DNA of 64,000 nucleotides from Cupriavidus respiraculi. GTDB taxonomy: Bacteria; Pseudomonadota; Gammaproteobacteria; Burkholderiales; Burkholderiaceae. This document shows, piece after piece, positions 37,948 to 47,449 of the stretch. The notes below the pieces were generated by a model that was given only the letters and a program-made list of their open reading frames with translations, did no database searches and was not told the DNA's origin. The position numbers and the translations under genes are program-made. Position 1 is the first letter of the stretch; every line of letters starts with the position of its first letter. The DNA is taken from positions 1-64,000 of the forward strand of contig NZ_CAJZAH010000006.1 in NCBI RefSeq assembly GCF_914271545.1. Reading direction: 5' to 3'.

Positions 37948-38943
37948 ATGAAACCGTCCGTGCTTGTCACCCGCGCCGTCTTTCCCGATGTGATCGAGCG
38001 GCTGTCGCAGTATTTCGAGGTCGACGACAACCAGCCGGACGCGGTGCTCGACGGCGCCGCGCTGAAGGCGCGGCTGGCGGGCAAGGCGGGCGTGCTGGCC
38101 AATGCCGCCGACCGCATCGACGCCGACCTGATCGCCGGCCTGCCCGGCCTGCGCGCGGTGTGCAATATGGCGGTGGGCTACAACAACCTCGACGTGCCGG
38201 CGCTGACGGCCGCCGGCATCGTCGCCACCAACACGCCCGACGTGCTCACCGAGACCACGGCCGATTTCGGCTGGGCCCTGCTGATGGCCACGGCGCGGCG
38301 CGTCACCGAGAGCGAGCATTGGCTGCGCGCGGGCAAGTGGGAACGCTGGGCCTACGACATGTTCCTGGGCATGGACCTGTACGGCAGCACGCTGGGCATT
38401 CTGGGCATGGGCCGCATCGGCCAGGCGCTGGCGCGGCGGGCGGCCGGGTTCGGCATGACCGTGCTGTACCACAACCGCAGCCAGCTGCCGGCCGGGACCG
38501 AAAGCGCGCTCAACGCGCGCTACGTCAGCAAGGACGAGCTGCTGGCGCAGTCCGACCACCTGATCCTGGTGCTGCCCTACGGCCCGGCCAGCCATCACGC
38601 CATCGGTGCCGCCGAACTGGCGCGCATGAAACCGACGGCGACGCTGATCAACCTGGCGCGCGGCGGCATCGTCGATGATGGCGCGCTCGCCCAGGCGCTG
38701 CGCGAACGACGCATCTTCGGCGCCGGCCTGGACGTATTCGAGGGCGAGCCCGCCGTCCATCCCGATCTGCTGACGGTGCCCAACGTCGTGCTGACCCCAC
38801 ATATCGCCAGCGCGTCCGAAAAGACCCGCCGCGCCATGGCCAACCTCGCCGCGGACAACCTGATCGCCGCGCTGGACGCGGGCCCGCGCGCCGGCCAGCC
38901 GCCCTGCGTCGTCAATCCGGAAGTGATGGCGCGGCGCCGCTGA
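37948..38943 (+). CDS. D-2-hydroxyacid dehydrogenase (GhrB-like)
   Basis: A 331-residue NAD(P)-dependent dehydrogenase, probably reducing glyoxylate, hydroxypyruvate or 2-ketogluconate. LGILGMGRIGQALARRAAGF is the Rossmann motif. NMAVGYNNLDVPAL, NLARGGIVDDGALAQAL (catalytic Arg region), FEGEPAVHPDL (Glu) and LTPHIASASEKTR (His) give the expected Arg/Glu/His set. The start at 37948 (MKPSVLVTRAVFP) is chosen because family similarity begins there. It overlaps neither neighbour; rmuC starts 2 bp after its stop. Confidence 0.9.
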   Translation: MKPSVLVTRAVFPDVIERLSQYFEVDDNQPDAVLDGAALKARLAGKAGVLANAADRIDADLIAGLPGLRAVCNMAVGYNNLDVPALTAAGIVATNTPDVLTETTADFGWALLMATARRVTESEHWLRAGKWERWAYDMFLGMDLYGSTLGILGMGRIGQALARRAAGFGMTVLYHNRSQLPAGTESALNARYVSKDELLAQSDHLILVLPYGPASHHAIGAAELARMKPTATLINLARGGIVDDGALAQALRERRIFGAGLDVFEGEPAVHPDLLTVPNVVLTPHIASASEKTRRAMANLAADNLIAALDAGPRAGQPPCVVNPEVMARRR

Positions 38944-38945
38944 CC

Positions 38946-40466
38946 ATGGACCTGATCGCGCTGATGACGCTGGCCGCCGCGGTGGTGGCGGTGCTGCTGC
39001 TGCTGCTGCTGGTGTTGCGTCCCGGCGGCCGCCAGGGCGGCGGCGACGCCGAGCTGCTGCGCAGCTTCGCCGAATGGCGCGATGCCGCCGAGCGCGACAG
39101 CGAACGGCTCGAGCGCGGCCTGCGCGGCGAGGTGGCGGAGACGGCGCGCATCAATCGCGACGAGGCGGGGCAGCAGATGATGCGCTTCCAGCAGGCGCTG
39201 TCGTCGCAGCTCACCAGCATCGCCACGCTGCAGAACAACCAGATCGACATGTTCGCGCAGCAGCTCGCCAAGCTGACCGAATCCGTCGCGCAGCAGCTGG
39301 AGCAGGTGCGCCAGCGCCTGCTGCAGGAAGGCGTGCAGGCGCGCGAGGAGCAGGGCGCCGCGCTGCGCCGTTTCGGCGAGGGTTTGCAGCAGCAGCTGGG
39401 CCAGATGTCCGAGGCCAACGAGCGGCGCCTGGCGGAGGTGCGCGCCACGCTCGAACAGAAGCTCAAGGATATCGAGGCCAACAACGCCGCCAAGCTGGAG
39501 GAGATGCGGCGCACCGTCGACGAGAAGCTGCATGCCACGCTGGAGCAGCGGCTGGGCGAGTCGTTCCGGCTGGTGTCGGACCGGCTGGACCAGGTGCATC
39601 GCGGCCTGGGCGAGATGCAGATGCTGGCGCAGGGCGTGGGCGATCTCAAGCGGGTGCTGACCAACGTGAAATCCCGGGGCACCTGGGGCGAGGTCCAGCT
39701 CGAGATGCTGCTGGAGCAGATCCTGACGCCCGACCAGTACGCGAAGAACGTCGAGACGGTGCGCAACACCGGGGCGCGCGTGGAATTCGCCATCCGGCTG
39801 CCGGGCAAGGACGCGTCCGGCGCGGCGGTGTGGCTGCCGATCGATGCCAAATTCCCCAAGGAACAGTACGAGCGCCTGGTCGATGCGCAGGAGCGGGGCG
39901 ATGTCGACGGCGTCAACGCCGCCGGCCGCGAACTCGAAGCGGCGATCAAGCGCGAGGCGCAGACCATCGCGGAGAAGTACCTGTCGCCGCCGGCAACCAC
40001 CGACTTTGCCATCCTGTTCGTGCCGACCGAGGGGCTGTACGCCGAAGTGCTGCGCCGGCCCGGATTGACCGACCTGCTGCAACGCGCCCACCGCGTGACG
40101 GTGGCGGGCCCGACGACGCTGACGGCGCTGCTCAACAGCCTGCAGATGGGCTTTCGCACGCTGGCGCTGGAAAAGCGCTCCAGCGAGGTGTGGGAGGTGC
40201 TGGGCGCGGTCAAAACGGAGTTCGGCAAGTTCGGCGACGTACTTGCCAAGACGCGCGACACGCTCGAGCGCGCCGCCCGCAATATCGAGCAGGCCGAGGT
40301 GCGCAGCCGCCAGATGGAGCGCAAGCTGCGCAAGGTCGAAGCGCTGCCGGGCGAGGCGGCCCAGCGGTTGTTGGGCACGATGGATGACACGGGCGAGGGC
40401 GACGAGCCAGTACCGGGTGGGTCGTCTTCTCTCCCGCCAGCGGGAGAAGAGCGGGGGCGAGGGTGA
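38946..40466 (+). CDS. rmuC: RmuC-family DNA recombination protein
   Basis: A 506-residue protein of the RmuC family, which limits recombination at inverted repeats. Residues 4-24 are a membrane helix, ~35-215 a long coiled coil, and ~230-420 the RmuC nuclease-like domain (NVKSRGTWGEVQLEMLLEQI, LPIDAKFPKEQYERLVDA, AILFVPTEGLYAEVL). The final ~15 residues (SSSLPPAGEERGRG) come from a palindromic repeat inserted in the 3' end of the gene and are not part of the family. Confidence 0.93.
   Translation: MDLIALMTLAAAVVAVLLLLLLVLRPGGRQGGGDAELLRSFAEWRDAAERDSERLERGLRGEVAETARINRDEAGQQMMRFQQALSSQLTSIATLQNNQIDMFAQQLAKLTESVAQQLEQVRQRLLQEGVQAREEQGAALRRFGEGLQQQLGQMSEANERRLAEVRATLEQKLKDIEANNAAKLEEMRRTVDEKLHATLEQRLGESFRLVSDRLDQVHRGLGEMQMLAQGVGDLKRVLTNVKSRGTWGEVQLEMLLEQILTPDQYAKNVETVRNTGARVEFAIRLPGKDASGAAVWLPIDAKFPKEQYERLVDAQERGDVDGVNAAGRELEAAIKREAQTIAEKYLSPPATTDFAILFVPTEGLYAEVLRRPGLTDLLQRAHRVTVAGPTTLTALLNSLQMGFRTLALEKRSSEVWEVLGAVKTEFGKFGDVLAKTRDTLERAARNIEQAEVRSRQMERKLRKVEALPGEAAQRLLGTMDDTGEGDEPVPGGSSSLPPAGEERGRG
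40423..40465. repeat. REP-like palindromic element at the rmuC 3' end
   Basis: TCTCCCGC (40430-40437) and GCGGGAGA (40440-40447), then GAGCGGGGGCGAGGG. This matches the common CTCTCCC-GC-GGGAGAG type of interspersed repeat seen in many high-GC proteobacteria. It codes for the last residues of RmuC. Confidence 0.6.
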
Positions 40467-40512
40467 CCGCCCGCAGTACCGCAAGACCGACAAACCCGGG
40501 ATCGCACCCACA

Positions 40513-40539
40513 AAAAAGCCCCGCCATGCGGGGCTTTTT
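40513..40539. terminator. Bidirectional terminator between rmuC and the small membrane protein
   Basis: AAAAAGCCCCGC (40513-40524) and GCGGGGCTTTTT (40528-40539) with loop CAT. It lies between convergent genes and has T runs in both directions. Confidence 0.85.
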
Positions 40540-40558
40540 CATTGGATAGACCTGCGCG

Positions 40559-40831
40559 TCACTGCGGCGGCAGATCCCGCACCGTCACCTCGATGCCGCC
40601 GAAGCGCGCGGCCACCCAGTTGTATGCCTTGCATGCCAGCCACAGCAGTCCGAACCCGATCAGGGCATTGAGGATCAGCGCCGTGAACACCGTGATACCG
40701 GGCAGATCGCCATAGCGGATGAAGGCCACGAACAGCCCCATCGACACGATCGGCACCGAAAAGCAGAGGTAGACCAGCACCAGCGCGCGGGCGGTCTTCA
40801 CGGGGTGGAGGTAAGCGATCTCCTGATTCAT
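40559..40831 (-). CDS. Small membrane protein of unknown function
   Basis: A 90-residue protein from the ATG at 40831 (MNQEIAYLHPVKTAR). Two hydrophobic segments are visible (~18-38 and ~45-67), followed by KAYNWVAARFGGIEVTVRDL. I do not recognise a family. Codon use looks normal and a terminator follows, so it is probably real. The longer frame to 40951 adds non-conserved-looking basic sequence. It precedes the molybdenum-cofactor genes on the same strand. Confidence 0.65.
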   Translation of the reverse strand: MNQEIAYLHPVKTARALVLVYLCFSVPIVSMGLFVAFIRYGDLPGITVFTALILNALIGFGLLWLACKAYNWVAARFGGIEVTVRDLPPQ

Positions 40832-40988
40832 GACAGCAAGGGCAGTAGACGAAGTTGTGTTGCGCAAGTGTAGCGAATGGGGTCGTGGCGGGTCACCAAA
40901 ACAATGGTGGCCGGGGCGTTTCGTGGCGAAAATGCAGCGCAAAAGAGACACGGTCGGAACGGCGTCTGCCCGCCCGGGCCTTCACCGC

Positions 40989-42281
40989 TCAAACCAGCCC
41001 ATCGAACAGCATCACCTCCACCATATCGCCCGCGCCCACCGCGCCCTGCTCGTGCCCCAGCACGATGAAACAGTTGGCCTCGCTCATCGAGCGCAGCACG
41101 CCCGAACCCTGCTGGCCGGTGATCCGCACCTCCGGCACACCGTCGGCGCCGGCGCCGAGAATGCCGCGCTGGTATTCCGTGCGTCCCGGCTTCTTGCGGA
41201 TTGCCTGCGCGCTGCGCACGCGCATCAACGGCAGTGGCGCGACGCTGGCGCCCATCAGCCGGTGCAGCGCCGCCCGCACGAAATGGTAGAAGGTGACCAT
41301 CACCGCGACCGGATTGCCCGGCAGGCCGAACAGCAGTGCATGCTGGCCGTGCGATTCGATGCGGCCGAACGCCATCGGGCGGCCGGGACGCATGGCGATC
41401 TTCCAGAAGGTGACGTCGCCCAGCTTCGCCATGATGGCCTTGGTATGGTCGGCCTCGCCCACCGACACGCCCCCGGACGTGATCACCGCATCGGCGTTCT
41501 CGCAGGCACGGCGGAACGCCGCTTCCAGCGCCTGCGGGTCGTCGCGCACCACGCCCATGTCGAGCAGCTCGACGTTGAGCCGGCGCAGCATGCCGTGCAG
41601 CGTGTAGCGGTTGGAGTCGTAGACGCAGCCGGCGTCGAGCGGCTCGCCGATGGAGCGCAGCTCGTCGCCGGTCGAGAAGAACGCTACGCGCAGGCGCCGG
41701 CGCACCTTCACCTCGGCGATGCCCAGGGAGGCCAGCATGCCGATATCCGCCGGCTTCAGGATGCGGCCGGCGGTCAGCGCGGGCTGGCCCTGTGCCAGGT
41801 CCTCGCCCCGCAGGCGGCGGTTATCCCCCGGGCGCACCGCGTCGGCGGCGAAACGGATCCGCGTGGCACCGGCGGTTTCGTCGACGCCCTGCACGAATTC
41901 CTGCGGGATCACCGTATCGCAGCCGGCCGGCATGACGGCGCCAGTCATGATCCGCACGGCCTGGCCGGCGGCCGGGACGAGGGCCGCGGCATCGCCGGCG
42001 AAGCGCGTGCCGATCACCGTGAGCGCCACCTCGTTTCCGCCCGCCAGGTCTGCGCTGGCGAAGGCATAACCGTCCATGGCCGAGTTGTCATGCGCCGGCA
42101 CGTCGATGGGCGAGATCACATCCTCGGCCAGTACCCGGTCCAGCGCCTCGCGGATGGCCAGCTGCTCGATGCCGCTGACCGGCTCCGCGACGCCCTCGAT
42201 GATCTGGTTGGCCTGCGCCACGGGCAGGGCGGTGGGATCGTAGTCGGACAGGCACGAGATGACGGATTGCAGGGATGGCAT
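40989..42281 (-). CDS. moeA: Molybdopterin molybdenumtransferase
   Basis: Inserts molybdate into adenylylated molybdopterin. It has 430 residues. DNSAMDGYA is the conserved MoeA motif; FFSTGDELRSIGEPL, TSGGVSVGEADHTKAIM and LFGLPGNPVAVMVTFYHF are MPT-binding and domain III features. The C-terminal domain IV ends GAGDMVEVMLFD. The start at 42281 (MPSLQSVIS) lies 40 bp after the mobA stop. It is the last gene of moaA-mobA-moeA. Confidence 0.96.
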   Translation of the reverse strand: MPSLQSVISCLSDYDPTALPVAQANQIIEGVAEPVSGIEQLAIREALDRVLAEDVISPIDVPAHDNSAMDGYAFASADLAGGNEVALTVIGTRFAGDAAALVPAAGQAVRIMTGAVMPAGCDTVIPQEFVQGVDETAGATRIRFAADAVRPGDNRRLRGEDLAQGQPALTAGRILKPADIGMLASLGIAEVKVRRRLRVAFFSTGDELRSIGEPLDAGCVYDSNRYTLHGMLRRLNVELLDMGVVRDDPQALEAAFRRACENADAVITSGGVSVGEADHTKAIMAKLGDVTFWKIAMRPGRPMAFGRIESHGQHALLFGLPGNPVAVMVTFYHFVRAALHRLMGASVAPLPLMRVRSAQAIRKKPGRTEYQRGILGAGADGVPEVRITGQQGSGVLRSMSEANCFIVLGHEQGAVGAGDMVEVMLFDGLV

Positions 42282-42321
42282 GGAGCGTGTCGGCGAGAGG
42301 TTGTCGATGTGGCGGGGCGGT

Positions 42322-42921
42322 TCAGCGCGACTCCAGGGTCCGCAGTTCGTCCAGCGTGTTGATATTGGCGAAGGCCGCGGCGTCGTCGAACGGCACCTCG
42401 GCCACGCGGTGCGTGCGCAGCCACGCTTCGATCTTGCGGTTGCCGCCATTGAGAAAGGCCACCAGGCTGTCCAGCGCCGTGGTGGGCATCAGGCAGAACA
42501 CCGGCTGCGTGCGGCGCGTGCCGTCCGCGTCCACGGTGACGGGAATCGCCAACTCCGCCTGCTCCGCTTCGATGGCCTGCGCGAGGCGCCGCACCAGGTC
42601 GGTGGGCAGGAACGGCGAGTCGCACGGGGCGGTCACCATCCACGGCGTGGCGCACTGTTCCAGGCCGGCCAGCATGCCGGCCAGCGGACCGGCGAAGTCC
42701 GGCACCGAGTCGGTGACCACCGGCACGCCGAACGATTCGTAGGCCGCCAGGTTGCGGTTGGCGTTGATCAGCATCGCGCCCGCCTGGGGGGCGAGCCGCA
42801 TCAGCGTGTGCATGGCCATCGGGGCGCCGCGAAAGGCCTGCAGGCCCTTGTCGGTGCCGCCCATGCGGCTGCCGCGTCCGCCGGCGAGGATCAGCCCGGT
42901 AATGTCGTCGTGTTCGATCAT
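42322..42921 (-). CDS. mobA: Molybdenum cofactor guanylyltransferase
   Basis: Joins GMP to molybdopterin to make the bis-MGD form used by DMSO-reductase-family enzymes. It has 199 residues. The nucleotide-binding start is LILAGGRGSRMGGTDKGLQ, and TAPCDSPFLP holds the catalytic Asp. The ATG at 42921 (MIEHDDITG) is chosen; a frame upstream to 42957 is Pro/Gly-rich and probably non-coding. It lies between moaA and moeA. Confidence 0.95.
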   Translation of the reverse strand: MIEHDDITGLILAGGRGSRMGGTDKGLQAFRGAPMAMHTLMRLAPQAGAMLINANRNLAAYESFGVPVVTDSVPDFAGPLAGMLAGLEQCATPWMVTAPCDSPFLPTDLVRRLAQAIEAEQAELAIPVTVDADGTRRTQPVFCLMPTTALDSLVAFLNGGNRKIEAWLRTHRVAEVPFDDAAAFANINTLDELRTLESR

Positions 42922-43060
42922 GGTGGGTGCGCGGCCGTCCTGCCCCGGGGGCAGCACGTACCGGCTTGCAAGTTAAGGCCAGGAAAGCAGGGCGGCGAGG
43001 CGGGCCAGCCGGGCCGGAGCACGGCTGCGTGGCGATGGCGACATCGCCCCGGCCAGACCC

Positions 43061-44185
43061 CTAGCCGCCGATATAGGACATCTCGATCTTGCGCTGCGCG
43101 CGCGCCTGCCGTACCGCGGGGTTGCTGCGCTGCTCGGAGTAATTATCGGTGCGGCCACGCCACAACTGGGCGATGGCGTTGGAAATTTCGAGGTCGCTGT
43201 GTCCGGCCCGCAGCAGGGCGCGCAGATCGTGCCCCTCGGTGGCGAACAGGCAGGTGTAGAGCCGGCCCTCGGTGGACAGGCGCAGCCGCGAGCAATCGCC
43301 GCAGAAGGCGTGCGTGACGCTGGAGATCACGCCGATTTCGCCGGCGCCGTCGCGATAGCGCCAGCGCTCGGCGGTTTCGCCGGTGTAGTTGGCCGCGATG
43401 GACTCGAGCGGAAACTGGGCGTCGATGCGCGCCACGACCTCGGCGGAGGGCAGCACGTCGTCCATCCGCCAGTGGTTGCTCGCCCCAACGTCCATGAATT
43501 CGATAAAGCGCAGGATGATGCCGCTGCCGCGGAAATGCCGCGCCATCGGCACGATCTGCGCGTCGTTGGTGCCGCGCTTGACCACCATGTTGACCTTGAT
43601 CGGCGCCAGGCCCGCCGCGTGCGCGGTTTCGATGCCATGAAGCACGTCGGCCACGGCGAAGTCGACATCGTTCATGCGGCGAAAGACCGTGTCGTCGATG
43701 GCGTCCAGGCTCACCGAAACGCGGGTCAGGCCCGCGTCCTTCAGCGCCCGGGCCTTGCGCGCGAGCAGCGAGGCGTTGGTGGTCAGCGTCAGGTCCAGCG
43801 GCTTGCCGGACGGCGTGACGATGCGCGCCAGCATCTCCACCAGCTTCTCGATGTTCTTGCGCAGCAGCGGCTCGCCCCCGGTCAGGCGCACCTTTTCCAC
43901 GCCATGGGCGACGAACAGCCGCGCGGCGCGCTCGATCTCCTCGAAGCTGAGCAGTTCGGAATGCGGCAGGAAGGTGTAGTCCTTGTCGAACACTTCCTTG
44001 GGCATGCAGTAGATGCAGCGGAAGTTGCAGCGGTCGGTGACCGAGATGCGCAGGTCATGCAGCGGCCGGCCTCGCGCATCGGCGACCAGCCCGGTGGGCG
44101 CTTCCAGATGCGCCGGGATGGACGGCGTCATCGAGCGATACCGGTGGTCGCGCAGATCGAAAATGGGAATGACGGATTCGGTCAT
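43061..44185 (-). CDS. moaA: GTP 3',8-cyclase
   Basis: Radical-SAM enzyme that starts molybdopterin synthesis from GTP, with MoaC. It has 374 residues. Cys53, Cys57 and Cys60 ([11 protein letters not shown]) bind the SAM cluster; the C-terminal cluster uses the Cys in [12 protein letters not shown] and the following LYTCLF. It ends in GG (SYIGG), as usual for MoaA. The first ~40 residues are longer than in E. coli. Starts at 44185 ([10 protein letters not shown]) or 44236 are both possible. Confidence 0.96.
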   Translation of the reverse strand: MTESVIPIFDLRDHRYRSMTPSIPAHLEAPTGLVADARGRPLHDLRISVTDRCNFRCIYCMPKEVFDKDYTFLPHSELLSFEEIERAARLFVAHGVEKVRLTGGEPLLRKNIEKLVEMLARIVTPSGKPLDLTLTTNASLLARKARALKDAGLTRVSVSLDAIDDTVFRRMNDVDFAVADVLHGIETAHAAGLAPIKVNMVVKRGTNDAQIVPMARHFRGSGIILRFIEFMDVGASNHWRMDDVLPSAEVVARIDAQFPLESIAANYTGETAERWRYRDGAGEIGVISSVTHAFCGDCSRLRLSTEGRLYTCLFATEGHDLRALLRAGHSDLEISNAIAQLWRGRTDNYSEQRSNPAVRQARAQRKIEMSYIGG

Positions 44186-44295
44186 GTCGTGGGGGAGGCG
44201 GCGCGACGAACGGTCGTCTGCCATGTCTGCCGTCATTCTAGCCGACGGTTGACGGTATCCGTTCGAGCGTGCCCTTGGCGCGGCACGGGCAAAGA

Positions 44296-44323
44296 AAAAG
44301 GGACGGCAATCGCCGTCCCTTTT
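44296..44323 (-). terminator. Intrinsic terminator after rne
   Basis: 12-bp arms AAAAGGGACGGC (44296-44307) and GCCGTCCCTTTT (44312-44323) with loop AATC. It lies just after the rne stop, with extra T on the minus strand from the A run near 44291-44299. Confidence 0.8.
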
Positions 44324-44347
44324 CCGCTGGCACCCGGGGGCGCCGGC

Positions 44348-47300
44348 TTATTGCTGCTGCGAGTCCGCGCTGGTCTCGCGACCGCCGGTCTCCACCAGGA
44401 TCATCGGACCCTGGGGCAGCGGCGGCAGCGGCTTGCGCTCGCGCGGCACGCGGGGTGCCGGCACGATGGCGGCCGCGGCCTGCTGGGCGGCGCGATACTT
44501 CGCGTCGTCGGTGTGGACCCACTCCAGGCCGGCTGCGTTGAGCATCGGCTGCAGGTTTTCCACGGCGACCGGAGCGACCGGTGCGGCCTTGGGCGCGGCG
44601 GCCGGGGCCGGAGCCTCGGCGGCCCATGCCGGTGCGGGCACCGGCATCGCCTCGCTGGCGACGGCAGGCGTCAGTGCGGACGGGGCGATGAACTCCGTGG
44701 CGGCGCTGGCCGCTTCCACCGGCAGCGGCAGCGGCGCCGCGGGCGGCAGCGCGGCCGGTTCAGCGGCCGCGGCCACCGGCTCGGCGCGGGCGATGGCCGG
44801 CTCCTCGACCTGCGGCGCTGCGACCGGAGCGGGGGCGACCGCGTCGGCCACGGCCTCGGGCTCGGCAACCGGTGCCGGCGCGAAGGCCGGGGCCGGTGCT
44901 TCCACCGGGGCCGCCAGTTCGGCACCAGCGGTCGGTGCGGCTTGCGCCGGCGCGGCGCCGTCCGACAGCTCGGCGCCATCGCTGGCGGCTTCGCTGCCCT
45001 GCACCTCGTCGCGCTCGCGGCGATAGCGGTTGCGGCCGCGGCGGTTGCGGCGGCGGCGTTCCTCGCCTTCGCCATTCTCCGTGGTTTCGGTCGCTTCCAC
45101 GCCCTCGACCAGATCGGCACGCTCGGTCACGGCCTCGTCGCGCGGGACCGGCGCGCGGGGCGCGGCGGCCACCTCGGCGATCACGGCGCCGGCTTCGGCC
45201 ATGGCGATATCGGCGGGCACTTCCTCGCGCGTCTCGCGGTTGTCGCCACGCTCGCGCTGGCGCTCACGGCGGTCCTGGCCGCGCTCGCGGCGCTCGCCGC
45301 GTTCACGGCGGCCTTCGCCGCGTTCGGCCTGGGCGGCGTCGCCCTGGCGGGCCTCGATCGCCGGCGTTTCGGCCGGCTGGCGGGGCTGGCGGGGCTGGCG
45401 CTCGGCGCGCGGCTCGCGCTGCTCGGCGCGCTCGCCGGCTGCCTGGCGTTCGCCGCGCTCGGCACGGTCGCCGCGTTCTGCGCGCTCACCGCGCTCGGCG
45501 CGTTCTCCGCGCTGGCCACGGCCCTGCTGGCGTTCGCCGCGTTCACCGCGCTCGGTTCGTTCGCCGCGCTCGGCGCGTTCGCCACGCTGGCCGCGGCCTT
45601 CGCCACGCTCGGCGCGCTGGCCGCGCTCGCGACGGGCTTCGCCATTACGCGTCTCGGCGGGGGCCGGCTTGACTGGCTCCACCGGGGCGGGTGCCGGCCG
45701 GGCGCCGAACAGGCCCTTGAGCCAGCCCAGGAAACCGCCGCTGGCGATCGGCTGAGTGGCGGGAGCGGGGCGGGCGACGGGAATTTCGGGGCGCGGCGCG
45801 CGTTCCGGACGGGGCGTCGACACCGGGGCCGGCTGCTCGGGCGTGATGCCCTTGACGGCGGCTTCCTGGCGCGGCTTGGCCTCTTCCTTCTTGCGGCTGC
45901 TGTAGCTGGTGTCGGCCTCCAGTTCCTTGGCGGCGGCCTCGGCCATGCGGTAGCTGGCGGTGCTGTCCTCCAGGCGCGGATCGTCGTGGCGCAGGCGTTC
46001 CAGCTTGTAGTGCGGCGTTTCCAGATGCTTGTTCGGGATCAGCAGCACGTTGACCTTGAAGCGCATCTCGATCAGGTTGATGTCCTGGCGCTTCTCGTTG
46101 AGCAGGAAGGCGGCGACCTCGACCGGCACCTGGCAATGAATTGCCGCGGTGTTTTCCTTCATCGCCTCTTCCTGGATGATGCGCAGCACCTGCAGGGCGG
46201 ACGATTCGGTATCGCGGATATGGCCGGTGCCGTTGCAGCGCGGGCAGGTGATGTGCGAGCCTTCGGACAGCGACGGGCGCAGGCGCTGGCGCGACAGCTC
46301 CATCAGGCCGAAGCGGCTGATCTTGCCCATCTGCACGCGGGCGCGGTCGTGGCGCAGGGCGTCCTTCAGGCGCGTTTCCACGTCCTTCTGGGCCTTGCTC
46401 GACTCCATGTCGATGAAGTCGATGACGATCAGGCCGCCCAGGTCGCGCAGGCGCAGCTGGCGGGCGATCTCGTCGGCGGCCTCGACGTTGGTGCGCAGCG
46501 CCGTCTCCTCGATGTCGGCGCCCTTGGTGGCGCGGGCCGAGTTGACGTCGACCGAGACCAGCGCCTCGGTATGGTCGATCACGATGGCGCCGCCGGAGGG
46601 CAGCATCACCATGCGGGAATAGGCGGACTCGATCTGGTGTTCGATCTGGAAGCGGGAGAACAGGGGAACGTCGTCGCGGTACTTCTTGACGCGGTTCATG
46701 TTGTCCGGCATCACCACGCTCATGAAGGCGCGGGCCTGTTCGTAGATCTCGTCGGTGTCGATCAGGATCTCGCCGATGTCGGGCTGGAAGTAATCGCGGA
46801 TGGCGCGGATGACCAGGCTCGATTCCAGATAGATCAGCAGCGGGGCCTTGTTGTCGACGGCCGCGCCGTCGATGGCCTTCCACAGTTGCAGCAGGTAATT
46901 CAGGTCCCACTGCAGTTCCTCGGCCGAGCGGCCGATGCCGGCGGTGCGGGCGATGATGCTCATGCCATCGGGCACGGTCAGCTGGCCCATCGTCTCGCGC
47001 AGTTCCTGGCGGTCCTCGCCCTCGATGCGGCGCGACACGCCGCCGCCACGCGGGTTGTTCGGCATCAGCACCAGGTAGCGGCCGGCCAGCGAGATGAAGG
47101 TGGTCAGCGCCGCGCCCTTGTTGCCGCGCTCTTCCTTCTCGACCTGGACGATCAGTTCCTGGCCTTCGTGCAGCGCGTCCTGGATGCGCGCGTTGCGCAC
47201 GTCCACGCCGTCCTTGAAGAAGGCCCGGGCGACTTCCTTGAACGGCAGGAAGCCGTGGCGCTCTTCGCCGTAGTTGACGAAGCACGCCTCGAGCGACGGC

Positions 47301-47449
47301 TCGATGCGGGTGATGACGCCCTTGTAGATGTTGCCCTTGCGCTGTTCGCGCCCGGCGGTTTCGATGTCGATATCGATCAGCTTCTGACCATCGACGATGG
47401 CGACGCGCAATTCCTCTTGCTGCGTCGCGTTGAATAGCATGCGTTTCAT
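44348..47449 (-). CDS. rne: Ribonuclease E
   Basis: A 1033-residue endonuclease that drives mRNA decay and rRNA/tRNA maturation and scaffolds the degradosome. An S1 domain (~38-125, [18 protein letters not shown]) precedes the catalytic core with [13 protein letters not shown] and VIDFIDM (magnesium Asp residues) and the zinc link CPRCNGTG. The C-terminal half is disordered: an Arg/Glu/Gly tandem-repeat region (~598-756, many [10 protein letters not shown]-type units) and then an Ala/Pro-rich part, with a conserved short tail ([17 protein letters not shown]). An amphipathic membrane helix may be [13 protein letters not shown] (~575). A strong GGGAGGT ribosome site precedes the ATG at 47449. 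Confidence 0.96.
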   Translation of the reverse strand: MKRMLFNATQQEELRVAIVDGQKLIDIDIETAGREQRKGNIYKGVITRIEPSLEACFVNYGEERHGFLPFKEVARAFFKDGVDVRNARIQDALHEGQELIVQVEKEERGNKGAALTTFISLAGRYLVLMPNNPRGGGVSRRIEGEDRQELRETMGQLTVPDGMSIIARTAGIGRSAEELQWDLNYLLQLWKAIDGAAVDNKAPLLIYLESSLVIRAIRDYFQPDIGEILIDTDEIYEQARAFMSVVMPDNMNRVKKYRDDVPLFSRFQIEHQIESAYSRMVMLPSGGAIVIDHTEALVSVDVNSARATKGADIEETALRTNVEAADEIARQLRLRDLGGLIVIDFIDMESSKAQKDVETRLKDALRHDRARVQMGKISRFGLMELSRQRLRPSLSEGSHITCPRCNGTGHIRDTESSALQVLRIIQEEAMKENTAAIHCQVPVEVAAFLLNEKRQDINLIEMRFKVNVLLIPNKHLETPHYKLERLRHDDPRLEDSTASYRMAEAAAKELEADTSYSSRKKEEAKPRQEAAVKGITPEQPAPVSTPRPERAPRPEIPVARPAPATQPIASGGFLGWLKGLFGARPAPAPVEPVKPAPAETRNGEARRERGQRAERGEGRGQRGERAERGERTERGERGERQQGRGQRGERAERGERAERGDRAERGERQAAGERAEQREPRAERQPRQPRQPAETPAIEARQGDAAQAERGEGRRERGERRERGQDRRERQRERGDNRETREEVPADIAMAEAGAVIAEVAAAPRAPVPRDEAVTERADLVEGVEATETTENGEGEERRRRNRRGRNRYRRERDEVQGSEAASDGAELSDGAAPAQAAPTAGAELAAPVEAPAPAFAPAPVAEPEAVADAVAPAPVAAPQVEEPAIARAEPVAAAAEPAALPPAAPLPLPVEAASAATEFIAPSALTPAVASEAMPVPAPAWAAEAPAPAAAPKAAPVAPVAVENLQPMLNAAGLEWVHTDDAKYRAAQQAAAAIVPAPRVPRERKPLPPLPQGPMILVETGGRETSADSQQQ

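Noticed and set aside
45200-45650. Tandem repeats in rne read as a CRISPR-like array
   Set aside because: The repeats are in frame, imperfect and code for RGER-type units; there are no spacers or cas genes.
43199-47437. Plus-strand open frame of 1412 codons across moaA and rne
   Set aside because: It is antisense to clear moaA and rne genes and has the His/Arg/Val-rich composition of GC-rich antisense frames.
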